Shown: piece after piece, positions 1 through 5,582 of the stretch | Layout of the letters: the number at the start of each line of letters is the position of its first letter | How positions within the stretch are numbered: the stretch's first letter is position 1 | DNA from: DASZZV01 sp035544835 | GTDB taxonomy: Bacteria > Acidobacteriota > Thermoanaerobaculia > Gp7-AA8 | Length of the DNA: 8,066 nt | Reading direction: 5' to 3' | Assembly: GCA_035544835.1 (NCBI GenBank) | Contig: DASZZV010000119.1 | Coordinates: forward strand, 1-8,066 | Program-made: the position numbers and the translations under genes | Notes under the pieces: generated by a model | What the model was told of the DNA's origin: nothing | The model's input: the letters and a program-made list of their open reading frames with translations, nothing else | The model's database searches: none

Positions 1-35
1 TTCCATCGTGGTGCTCGCAAACATTTTCGATTGCC

Positions 36-140
36 AAGGGTCTAAGGCCCCCGCCCAGATCCCTCGCTGCGGCTCGGGATGACACCACTCAGTTTCTTTT
101 CTCAGTGGCAGCGCGCACGCTGTCCCTTGCTCAGGATGAC
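36..140 (+). repeat. Left copy of ~105-bp dispersed inverted repeat
   Basis: From AAGGGTCTAAGG at 36 to GGATGAC at 140 this stretch is almost identical to the reverse complement of 7961-8066. By hand alignment only three positions differ: one 1-nt indel and one substitution near 84-88, and one substitution at 133. It contains two GGATGAC-ending subunits (about 58-83 and 113-140), and ATCCC/GGGAT can pair at 59-63/76-80. It encodes no convincing protein. A weaker third subunit-like end (CTCAGCATGAC) lies at 183-193. Bases 1-35 show nothing recognisable. It is most likely a non-autonomous intergenic repeat. The family name is unknown to me. Confidence 0.9.
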
Positions 141-212
141 AGCTGTTTCCTATCTCAAGCGATGCACGCGCGGTATAGCGCCTCAGCATGACAATGCCTG
201 TAGTATTTCGCC

Positions 213-818
213 ATGGAAAAAAGGGAGCCGGTGGGCGTCACAGTTTTCACCCGGCGTAATTGCAGCCTGTGTGATCAAGCAAGGACGGTCATCGTTCAAG
301 TCTCCGGCGACGCTGGAATCCCGATCGAGTTGTCAGAGGTCGATGTGGATGGCGATCCTCACCTCGTCTCACGCTTCGGATCGGACGTACCGGTGGTGTT
401 TGTCGGCGGGCAGTACGCTTCCCGCCACCGCATCGACCCCGAAGCGTTTCTGCAGCTGTTGCGATCGCCACAAGGAAATCGTATGGAACCCGATCTTGCG
501 AGAAAACACTGCGAGCCTTGTCGCGGCGGAATGCCCAGTCTCGATCAAGCGCATGCTGCAGAGTTGCTGACGAAGATCGGCGGCGGTTGGCGGATCATCG
601 ACGACCATCACCTCAATCACCAGTTTTCTTTTCCAGATTTCAAGACGGCGCTGCGTTTCGTCAACCGGGTGGGTGCGATTGCCGAAGAGGAAGGTCACCA
701 TCCCGATCTGGCGCTTGGCTACGGGCGGGTTTCCGTCGATATCTGGACGCATGCCGCTGGAGGGCTCACCGACAACGATTTCATCCTTGCGGCGAAGATC
801 GACGCGATAGGCGCGTAG
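213..818 (+). CDS. Glutaredoxin-like domain fused to pterin-4a-carbinolamine dehydratase
   Basis: A 201-aa two-domain protein. Residues ~8-85 are a thioredoxin-fold, glutaredoxin-like domain of the DUF836 type: VTVFTRRNC17SLC20 gives a CxxC redox pair, and DVP60VV is the expected cis-proline strand. Residues ~91-200 are a 4a-hydroxytetrahydrobiopterin dehydratase (PCD/DCoH): an RKHC100EPC103RGG lead-in, then EEEGH162H163P, W178TH180 and a downstream Asp, matching the PCD signature. PCDs recycle the pterin cofactor of aromatic amino acid hydroxylases; some bacterial ones act elsewhere. Both domains look complete, and residues 86-98 form the linker. M91 could be an old independent PCD start. 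ATG 213 has no Shine-Dalgarno; a weak -10 (TAGTAT, 201-206) just before it would fit a leaderless message. GTG 231 follows GGGAG but only 3 nt away. The protein is presumably cytoplasmic. The stop lies inside the repeat at 815-893. Confidence 0.88.
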   Translation: MEKREPVGVTVFTRRNCSLCDQARTVIVQVSGDAGIPIELSEVDVDGDPHLVSRFGSDVPVVFVGGQYASRHRIDPEAFLQLLRSPQGNRMEPDLARKHCEPCRGGMPSLDQAHAAELLTKIGGGWRIIDDHHLNHQFSFPDFKTALRFVNRVGAIAEEEGHHPDLALGYGRVSVDIWTHAAGGLTDNDFILAAKIDAIGA

Positions 819-893
819 GGCCGCACGGCCTGCGACCGACACCCTGGGTTGATGACCAATCTCGGGATATCGGCGCCTGCAAGGCGCCCCTAC
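815..893. repeat. REPIN-like GTAG-headed inverted doublet
   Basis: Two palindromic units face each other. The left begins GTAGGG at 815 followed by the hairpin GGCCG-CA-CGGCC (819-830). The right, read on the minus strand from 893, begins GTAGGG and carries the hairpin GGCGCCT-TGC-AGGCGCC (872-888). The first 23 positions of the two arms match at about 15. A GTAG head followed by a palindrome, in inverted pairs about 80-120 bp long, is the architecture of REP/REPIN elements mobilised by RAYT (Y1 REP) transposases; no such transposase is in the window. The UAG of GTAG is the stop codon of the preceding gene. The hairpins lack a T-tract, so they are not standard intrinsic terminators, though they lie between two convergent genes. 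Confidence 0.55.
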
Positions 894-911
894 GAAAGGT
901 GCATTCTGAAC

Positions 912-2009
912 TCACACTTGGCGATGCACCCTCAGCTCACGCTTGATGAACGTATACAGAATCGGACCCATCACCACTCCCGGGATACCGAAGGTGATGT
1001 CGCCAATGACGATAGCCATCAGAATCTCCCAGGCCTGAGAATCGGTCTTCGAGCCGACGATTCGGGAGTTGACGATGTACTCGAGCTTGTGCACCAGTAC
1101 GAGAAAAACCATAGACCCGATGGCCGTACCGAATGAGATGCCGAGCGATACGATGACGATCACACTGTTGGAGATCAGGTTTCCCAGCACAGGGATGAGA
1201 CCGCAGACAAATGTCACGAAAATAATCGTTCCGGAGAAGGGCAGCCGCTTGCCGGCGATTGGCAGAATTCCGAAAAGGTAGACTGCGGTCAGGGTGGTAT
1301 TGATGGCTGAGATCATCAACTGCGCTCGCGCCACCTGAGCGAAGGCGGTGGTGAAGCGAGCCATCTTCTCCCGGAGATGAAAGGCCAGGGGGCCGCTTTC
1401 GTTGGGTTGCTGCCGCTGTACGTGACGCAGAAAGATCATCGCGGCGAGAAGGACGGCCATCAGGCCGTGAATGAGCGTACTTCCGAAACGCTCGCCGGCG
1501 ATGCTCAGGACGTCGGTGTGCAGCTTGAGCCAGTTCACGAGCGCCGTCTTCATATCCTCGGCATCGCTGAGGGTGTCGGGGAACATCTCATAACCGCCAA
1601 AGCGAATCAGGAGCAGCCGTGTCGACTCGAGGATGCTGGCCATCTTCGTCATCAGGGCAGGGATGTTCTGTCGCTGGGTCTTGATGATTCGCACCACGAT
1701 GGCCAGGCCGCCGCCGACAATGCCGCCGCCGAGGCTCACTGCCGTAAGGAGCGCCAGAGGCCGGACGAAAGGCCGGCGGAGACGGCTCGAGAAGAAGTGA
1801 GAGATGCGATGGAGGATGACGTAAAAGATGAGACCGATGAGGATGGCCGGCACGAGGTGCCGCAGGAAGACCAGCAGCATCAGCCCGGCCAGGAGAAGCC
1901 ACGCCGAGATCTCGCTTTTGGTTACTCGAACCGGCAATGAAACCGGAGTGATCTCCTCAACCAGAGGGACAACGGCTATCTGTTCAGTCTCGCGAGCCTG
2001 CTCTGCCAT
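912..2009 (-). CDS. AI-2E family transporter (PerM-like permease)
   Basis: A 365-aa polytopic membrane protein. After a ~35-residue polar N-terminus come hydrophobic segments at about 36-68 (two helices) and 86-107, an extramembrane region to ~176, then helices around 178-194, 231-252, 260-281, 283-308 and 328-356. The C-terminal half has the family hallmarks: a CGLIPVLGN turn, a polar VHKLEYIVNSRIVG stretch and a glycine-rich GDITFGIPGVVMGP before the last helix. Members of this family export diverse small molecules or act as ion antiporters; an autoinducer-2 role is known for few and cannot be assumed here. ATG 2009 is preferred because it lies 5 nt after the upstream peptidase stop. An in-frame ATG at 2045 would overlap the peptidase and has GGGAGGG directly abutting it. 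The tight spacing implies translational coupling. The stop at 912 is followed by the hairpin repeat at 815-893. Confidence 0.88.
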   Translation of the reverse strand: MAEQARETEQIAVVPLVEEITPVSLPVRVTKSEISAWLLLAGLMLLVFLRHLVPAILIGLIFYVILHRISHFFSSRLRRPFVRPLALLTAVSLGGGIVGGGLAIVVRIIKTQRQNIPALMTKMASILESTRLLLIRFGGYEMFPDTLSDAEDMKTALVNWLKLHTDVLSIAGERFGSTLIHGLMAVLLAAMIFLRHVQRQQPNESGPLAFHLREKMARFTTAFAQVARAQLMISAINTTLTAVYLFGILPIAGKRLPFSGTIIFVTFVCGLIPVLGNLISNSVIVIVSLGISFGTAIGSMVFLVLVHKLEYIVNSRIVGSKTDSQAWEILMAIVIGDITFGIPGVVMGPILYTFIKRELRVHRQV

Positions 2010-2014
2010 ATTCT

Positions 2015-3040
2015 TCAGGAAACGGCGATCCCAACCCGTTTCCATCCCTCCCGAACTGCTTTCTGTTCCTTACCACCTTTACGGAACAGCTCACCGGCGA
2101 CGGTATGAGTCAGCATCGCACACTCCGAGAAGTCCGAGTGTTCCCGCAAACGATCCCGGAGTGCGATGTACCAGATTTTTCCTGCTGTGTCCCAGGTCTG
2201 GCCGCCGATGAGCGTCGCCACTTCGTAGAAGGCCTTGTTGGGGATACCGGAGTTCCGATGGACGCCGCCATTGTCCGAATGGGTCTGGACGTAGTTCTTC
2301 ATATGCGCCGGCTGATCGTCTTTCCCGATCAAGGGATCATCGTAGGCGGTGCCGGGCGCTTTCATCGAGCGGATGGCCAGGCCCTTGATTTTTTTGGTGA
2401 AGATACCGACACCGATGAGCCAATCGGCGTTGGCCGCGGTCTGTTTCAACGTGAACTGTTTAACGAGCGTGCCGAAGACGTCAGAGAAATGCTCATTGAG
2501 CGCCCCGGACTGCCCGTCATAGGCGAGGGCGGCCTCATACTGCGTGACCCCGTGCGTCAGCTCGTGGCCGATGACGTCGAGTGCCGAAGTGAATCTGTTG
2601 AAGATCTTTCCGTCGCCGTCGCCGTAGACCATCTGCCGGCCGTCCCAGAAAGCATTCGCAAATCGCTTGCCGTAATGAACGGAGGAGTCGAGACGCATCC
2701 CGCCTCCATCCACGGAATTCCGGTCAAGGACGGTCTTGTAGAAGTGATACGTGGCCCCGCATCCGTCGAATGCTTCGTTGACGGCGACGTCTTTCGAAGG
2801 CTTGTCGCTCTCGAGGCGGACCAGCATTCCGGGAAGCTTCATGGTATGACCGGCGTCGAAGATGGTTCGCTGCTGTGCTCCGGTCTTCAACCCCACGAGG
2901 GGAGCGACTGCCCCGATAGCCTCGCGCTGACCTCGTAGCCGTGCCCCGTCGGAAATCTGATCGAGTGCCCAGTCGCGCTCTTCAGCAGAGCCATTACGAG
3001 CGATGTTTTCGAGGATGACTGGAGGAATGATTTCGAGCAC
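2015..3040 (-). CDS. M4 family metallopeptidase, protealysin-like
   Basis: A 341-aa thermolysin-family zinc endopeptidase. Zinc ligands and catalytic residues are visible: H159-E160-L-T-H163, the third ligand E183 in LNE-H-FSD, and the general-acid histidine H261 in DNGGVHRNSG. Y168 corresponds to the substrate-site tyrosine. There is no secretion signal. The ~50-residue N-terminal part carries IPPVILENIARNG, the conserved short-propeptide motif of protealysin-type precursors, whose known members are of similar length. These enzymes are made as cytoplasmic proenzymes and leave the cell by poorly understood routes. The start must be GTG 3040: an in-frame TAA lies 6 nt upstream, and no other start precedes the IPPV motif. 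No Shine-Dalgarno is present, and a perfect TATAAT sits 5 nt before the GTG. The next gene, 5 nt downstream, is an AI-2E permease. No emfourin-like inhibitor gene is adjacent. Confidence 0.93.
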   Translation of the reverse strand: MLEIIPPVILENIARNGSAEERDWALDQISDGARLRGQREAIGAVAPLVGLKTGAQQRTIFDAGHTMKLPGMLVRLESDKPSKDVAVNEAFDGCGATYHFYKTVLDRNSVDGGGMRLDSSVHYGKRFANAFWDGRQMVYGDGDGKIFNRFTSALDVIGHELTHGVTQYEAALAYDGQSGALNEHFSDVFGTLVKQFTLKQTAANADWLIGVGIFTKKIKGLAIRSMKAPGTAYDDPLIGKDDQPAHMKNYVQTHSDNGGVHRNSGIPNKAFYEVATLIGGQTWDTAGKIWYIALRDRLREHSDFSECAMLTHTVAGELFRKGGKEQKAVREGWKRVGIAVS

Positions 3041-3045
3041 GAACG

Positions 3046-3051
3046 ATTATA
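3046..3051 (-). promoter_or_regulatory. -10 box (TATAAT) of M4 peptidase, leaderless start
   Basis: On the minus strand a perfect TATAAT is followed by 5 nt (CGTTC) and then the GTG start at 3040. A transcription start 6-8 nt below the hexamer would fall on or next to the GTG, so the message would be leaderless. The hexamer 17 bp upstream (GACTCT) is a poor -35. The TAA inside the box is in frame with the gene and rules out any longer reading frame. Confidence 0.6.
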
Positions 3052-3074
3052 AGCATGCCCGGCGACAGAGAGTC

Positions 3075-3095
3075 GGCGACGGCAGTACCGCCGCC
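3075..3095 (-). other. GC-rich hairpin between lipoprotein and peptidase genes
   Basis: The minus-strand RNA would fold GGCGGCGG / CCGUCGCC: 8 bp including one G-U, with loop UACUG. It starts about 20 nt after the lipoprotein stop. There is no U-tract, so it is a weak terminator at best; it may protect the 3' end or separate expression of the two genes. Confidence 0.4.
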
Positions 3096-3115
3096 AACTC
3101 GCTGTCCGGACGAGG

Positions 3116-4249
3116 CTAGTCTTCGTCTCCATCTCTGCTCTGGGCCTGTAAGACGATCTCTGTTGCTGTCAAAGTCGTACCACTATCGGCTGTGGCTTTG
3201 ATGTGGACGCGATCTCCCGCTTTCAAGTCGCCGGGCGTCAGCTGCTTCTGACCTTTTCGAATCACCGTCGTTGCCGAGATGGTGAAGGTTACGTCGGTCT
3301 GGGTTCGGCTGTCACGGATGGTGATCGAAGAACTACTGACCGCAGAGATGGGCCCTTCGAATTCTTTCTGTTGCTGTCCGCCGTCATCGTCACCCTCACC
3401 CTGCTGCACTTTGATCTCCGTAGCGGTCAGGCTGTGATCCGCCGCCTCGGTTGCCCGGACATGCACGTGCTGTCCGGCCACGAGATCGGTCGCCGCGATG
3501 GTCGTGTTACCTTTTTTGATGATCGTTTGGGCAGTGATGGCCGCCGTCACGTTGCCATGAGTGTGGTTGTCCGTAACCGTGATCATGGACGCTGAGACAC
3601 TTGTAATCGTTCCCTCGAGCTCCCTCGCGTCAGGGGACTCATCGTCTCCCTTCCCATCGTCCTGAACGATGATCTCAGTAGCCGTGAGTTTGTTCGCCGA
3701 GTCGATGGTTGCCTTTACATGGACCTGCGCGCCGACCTTGATGTCAGCGGAAGTCACCGCGTGATCTCCTTTGCGAATGACAGTCATGGAGGTGATCGCG
3801 GCGGTGGCCGGTGCGTGTGTCCGGGCGTCGTCGAGCGTGATGGAGGAAGAGGAAACTGCCGTTACCACACCCTCCAGCTCGGTAGTCTTTGTTTTAGGCG
3901 GCTTCGGGTGTTTCTTCTCCAACTCGACTGTGACCGCTGGCTGCGCGTTGACCCGCACCAGCGCGTCGATTCCGTCGCTGATTCTGGTGAGACTCAATTC
4001 GATGGTCCCCTCCGGTGCGGCACCGAAAGAAAAATTGCCATCGGCATCAGTGACCGCCACGAGCGGGGTGCCGACAATACGAACCTCAATTCCATCAGCT
4101 CTGCTGCCGCTTAGTTCGCCGCTCAGATGGACTTTGCCGCTCATGAACGTCGTCCCATTCACACCGGTAACACTCTCCGATCGATTCGAGCAGCCAAAAA
4201 CCACCGACATGACGACTGCGAGCATTGTGAGTCGAGCGAACTTTCCCAT
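3116..4249 (-). CDS. Lipoprotein with three tandem DUF5666 repeats
   Basis: A 377-aa predicted lipoprotein. Residues 1-19 are a type II signal peptide ending in the lipobox VFGC20. Residues ~34-110 form a carboxypeptidase-regulatory/transthyretin-like beta-sandwich (GIEVRIVG...AVTDADGNFSFGAAPEG). Residues 124-370 are three DUF5666 modules beginning ELEG (124), ELEG (210) and EFEG (296), a period of exactly 86 residues. Each runs EGxIxxVSxSxIT..T(V/I)I(R/K)KG..L..G..VHV(K/R)A..LTATEI and is joined by Asp/Glu/Gly/Gln-rich linkers. The function of DUF5666 is unknown; the fold is probably a small beta-barrel. The protein is likely membrane-anchored and exposed to the periplasm or surface. ATG 4249 has an excellent GGAGG 5 nt upstream (4255-4259). 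Upstream regulation looks elaborate: palindrome, promoter and two-hairpin leader. The peptidase gene begins 75 nt after its stop. Confidence 0.87.
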   Translation of the reverse strand: MGKFARLTMLAVVMSVVFGCSNRSESVTGVNGTTFMSGKVHLSGELSGSRADGIEVRIVGTPLVAVTDADGNFSFGAAPEGTIELSLTRISDGIDALVRVNAQPAVTVELEKKHPKPPKTKTTELEGVVTAVSSSSITLDDARTHAPATAAITSMTVIRKGDHAVTSADIKVGAQVHVKATIDSANKLTATEIIVQDDGKGDDESPDARELEGTITSVSASMITVTDNHTHGNVTAAITAQTIIKKGNTTIAATDLVAGQHVHVRATEAADHSLTATEIKVQQGEGDDDGGQQQKEFEGPISAVSSSSITIRDSRTQTDVTFTISATTVIRKGQKQLTPGDLKAGDRVHIKATADSGTTLTATEIVLQAQSRDGDED

Positions 4250-4266
4250 CGCATCCTCCAGAAATG

Positions 4267-4288
4267 AAAAAGGGGCTTACGCCCCTTT
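4267..4288 (-). terminator. Leader hairpin with GUAA tetraloop, attenuator-like
   Basis: On the minus strand AAAGGGGC-GTAA-GCCCCTTT forms a perfect 8-bp stem closed by a GNRA-type GUAA loop and continued by T's (five in a row, three within the stem). It resembles an intrinsic terminator but lies in the 5' leader of the lipoprotein gene, ending only about 8 nt before the GGAGG at 4255-4259. A second smaller stem, GCGGU/ACCGC (4294-4298/4309-4313), precedes it. It could attenuate transcription or modulate ribosome access. No known riboswitch class is recognised. Confidence 0.55.
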
Positions 4289-4320
4289 AGATGGCGGTCC
4301 CAGACAGAACCGCAACAGCT

Positions 4321-4349
4321 TTTATATGAGAGCCAGTCTGGACCGTAAA
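4321..4349 (-). promoter_or_regulatory. Putative sigma70 promoter of DUF5666 lipoprotein gene
   Basis: Minus strand: -35 TTTACG (4349-4344), 17-bp spacer, -10 TATAAA (4326-4321). The matches to consensus are 4/6 and 5/6. A start near 4314 would give a leader of about 65 nt containing both hairpins. The inverted arms GTCTGGACCG (4336-4345) and CGGTCCCAGAC (4295-4305) bracket the -10 and start site. Confidence 0.5.
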
Positions 4350-4356
4350 GCCGGCA

Positions 4357-4384
4357 GAAAAATGTGACAAAAGTCACATTTTTC
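4357..4384. promoter_or_regulatory. Perfect TGTGA-N6-TCACA palindrome: CRP-like operator or bidirectional terminator
   Basis: Twelve-bp perfect arms, GAAAAATGTGAC and its complement, surround a 4-nt loop, centred at 4370.5. The core AAATGTGA-N6-TCACATTT equals the symmetric consensus of the CRP family in every half-site position. It lies 20 nt after the stop of the upstream minus-strand gene (4405) and about 56 bp before the predicted start of the lipoprotein transcript. T-tracts on both flanks also make it a plausible weak bidirectional intrinsic terminator. The two roles are not exclusive. Confidence 0.6.
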
Positions 4385-4404
4385 AAAAAAAGGACGCCCG
4401 GTCG

Positions 4405-4863
4405 CTATCGCTGGTTCCTGTACTGGCTGATCATCTGCGTGAAAATCTTATGCAGAGGCCCGGCCGGAGTGTCGAAGTAGGCAATGCCGCGGACCATCAC
4501 CGGCTCGTCGGACCCCAGCGGTCCGCCCCGAGAATAGGCCTCGGCCCAGAACTCTATCGTCGATACTTTCTGAGCCGGAAATCGCGAGTTGAAAAAGACT
4601 GGTCGGGAGCGGAGTACATAGGGACCTGAACCGATATTGCGGAGGTCGAGCTTCCGAAGAATGATCGGCTCACCCGATCGATTATCCACCTGCATCTCGA
4701 ATTTGATTGAGACCGGGCCGCTATAGTTCATATCGGACGGCCCCTGAGTCTGCACTAGCTGAATTTCCGGCTCGATGATTTGAGCACGGCCGGAAGAAGA
4801 AGTGCCGCAGGAAAGACTAGTGAGCGTGAGCAACACGAGGACGGGCTTCAGTACATTCTTCAC
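4405..4863 (-). CDS. Small exported or lipoprotein-like hypothetical protein
   Basis: 152 aa from GTG 4863. The N-terminus MKNVLKPVLVLLTLTSLSC19G is a signal peptide with a possible lipobox cysteine, though SLS before the Cys is not the ideal L-A/S-G/A pattern. The mature part (~25-150) looks like a beta-rich domain: KFEMQVDNRSGEPIILRKLDLRNIG resembles LEA14/late-embryogenesis-like or other Ig-like proteins that carry a tie of conserved 'N.s..pi.l..l.l' strands. I do not recognise a family with confidence. GTG is chosen because GAGGAG lies 6 nt upstream; the in-frame ATG at 4869 directly abuts that GAGGAG. Reading further upstream only translates the heptad repeat. Its stop is followed by the palindrome at 4357-4384. 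Confidence 0.75.
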   Translation of the reverse strand: MKNVLKPVLVLLTLTSLSCGTSSSGRAQIIEPEIQLVQTQGPSDMNYSGPVSIKFEMQVDNRSGEPIILRKLDLRNIGSGPYVLRSRPVFFNSRFPAQKVSTIEFWAEAYSRGGPLGSDEPVMVRGIAYFDTPAGPLHKIFTQMISQYRNQR

Positions 4864-4878
4864 GACCATCTCCTCATC

Positions 4879-4960
4879 AAAATTGAGAATTGAGAATTGA
4901 GAATTGAGAATTGAGAAATTAGACCCGCTCATTTACTTTCTCAATTTTCAATTTTCACTT
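4879..4960. repeat. Inverted heptad array 1, (AATTGAG)5 / (TTCAATT)n
   Basis: Five exact tandem AATTGAG units (4881-4915) are followed by a ~20-nt spacer and, in inverted orientation, about two and a half CTCAATT/TTCAATT units (4938-4957). The two arms can pair; the G/A differences become G-U pairs in RNA. The stop codon of the upstream minus-strand gene (4948-4950) lies inside the array, and the next minus-strand gene starts 16 nt beyond the other end. It may act as terminator or 3'-end stabiliser. Copy number is likely unstable by slippage. Confidence 0.88.
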
Positions 4961-5469
4961 CCACCGCGCGCATGCGGGAGGATGTATTCGACTTCGGGTT
5001 CGTCATCGCTCGAGCCGGGGATGAGATCGACCATCTCGTGATCTTCCAGCTCCGGCTTCCAGCCGTGGCTGCAGGCAATGCATTTCAGCGGATCGAGCAG
5101 GAATGCCGCGAAGGCCACCGAGGGCAGGAGCAGGGCGACGGCAAGACTCTCAATGCCGACGGCCACCCCGAAACCGACGAGAGATAACACGGTCAGCGTG
5201 AAGATCGCCAGCCGAGGAGTTCGTTGAACGTCCAGTGACCCACACTCCGGACATGGGGAAATGGGATCGAGGGAGGCGAGGTTGCCTTCAGGATGCCGGA
5301 TCGGAGTGATGGCGAGAACATCCCGGAGGTCGATCTCGTGGACGCGCACGACTGTCTGCCCCTCTTCGTGAGCGACGAAGACGTCGATGTGCTGTCCCTT
5401 CAGGCGACTGAGCAGGGAGCCTGCCTCGCTATCGTCGTCGAAGCGCCCTACGATCGCCATCCGTTGCAA
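4948..5469 (-). CDS. Membrane protein with DUF2007-like N-terminus and split zinc-ribbon knuckles
   Basis: 173 aa from TTG 5469. Residues ~4-55 (AIVGRF...EAGSLLSRLKGQHIDVFVAHEEGQTVVRVHEIDLRDVLAI) resemble the DUF2007 'putative signal transducing' ferredoxin-like fold, by pattern only. C73PEC76 follows, then two hydrophobic helices (~88-105 and ~107-126), then C130IAC133 and an acidic tail. A helical hairpin puts both CxxC pairs on the same membrane face, so they could bind one Zn together. The TTG start is chosen because AGGAGG lies about 9 nt upstream; the in-frame ATG at 5460 would be about 18 nt away. The last codons and the stop are supplied by the heptad repeat. A minus-strand TACAAT at 5496-5491 may be its -10. 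It is divergent from the ABC exporter. Function unknown. Confidence 0.75.
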   Translation of the reverse strand: MQRMAIVGRFDDDSEAGSLLSRLKGQHIDVFVAHEEGQTVVRVHEIDLRDVLAITPIRHPEGNLASLDPISPCPECGSLDVQRTPRLAIFTLTVLSLVGFGVAVGIESLAVALLLPSVAFAAFLLDPLKCIACSHGWKPELEDHEMVDLIPGSSDDEPEVEYILPHARGGSEN

Positions 5470-5490
5470 GGCCTTCGCCCTCCTGTTTGA

Positions 5491-5546
5491 ATTGTAGCCT
5501 GATCGCTTCCCGCAGCAGCGGTCAGGACCCTGATACGTGTTATAAC
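5491..5546. promoter_or_regulatory. Divergent intergenic region with back-to-back -10 candidates
   Basis: Between the divergent starts (5469 minus, 5583 plus) lie TACAAT on the minus strand (5496-5491) and TATAAC on the plus strand (5541-5546), each 5/6 to consensus. Neither has a strong -35. The plus-strand box would give a leader of about 30 nt before the TTG at 5583. Confidence 0.35.
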
Positions 5547-5582
5547 TCGAAATGCGCCGGCAAGATTGCGCGAGGATGGATT

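Noticed and set aside
819..888. The two hairpins as intrinsic terminators
   Set aside because: Neither is followed by a T-tract; they fit the REP-like palindrome interpretation better.
1377..1940. Plus-strand 187-aa open frame opposite the AI-2E permease
   Set aside because: Its highly charged, low-complexity composition is the shadow of hydrophobic codons on the other strand.
912..2009. Quorum-sensing AI-2 exporter role
   Set aside because: The family name comes from one member; no luxS or other signal gene is visible, so only the family was assigned.
2105..2938. Plus-strand 277-aa open frame opposite the peptidase
   Set aside because: It is antisense to a clear M4 peptidase with intact catalytic motifs and has no recognisable domain.
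3771..4367. Plus-strand 198-aa open frame opposite the lipoprotein
   Set aside because: It is antisense to a gene with lipobox, ribosome site and domain repeats, and has no domain of its own.
4864..4932. Longer N-terminus of the small exported protein
   Set aside because: The extension only translates the AATTGAG repeat, and the GTG at 4863 with GAGGAG 6 nt upstream yields a clean signal peptide.
4881..4960. Heptad arrays as a CRISPR array
   Set aside because: Units are 7 nt with no spacers, and no cas gene is near.
5487..5582. 32-residue N-terminal extension of the ABC exporter
   Set aside because: It has no ribosome site, contains the candidate promoter, and is not typical of the family; TTG 5583 has GAGG at good spacing.
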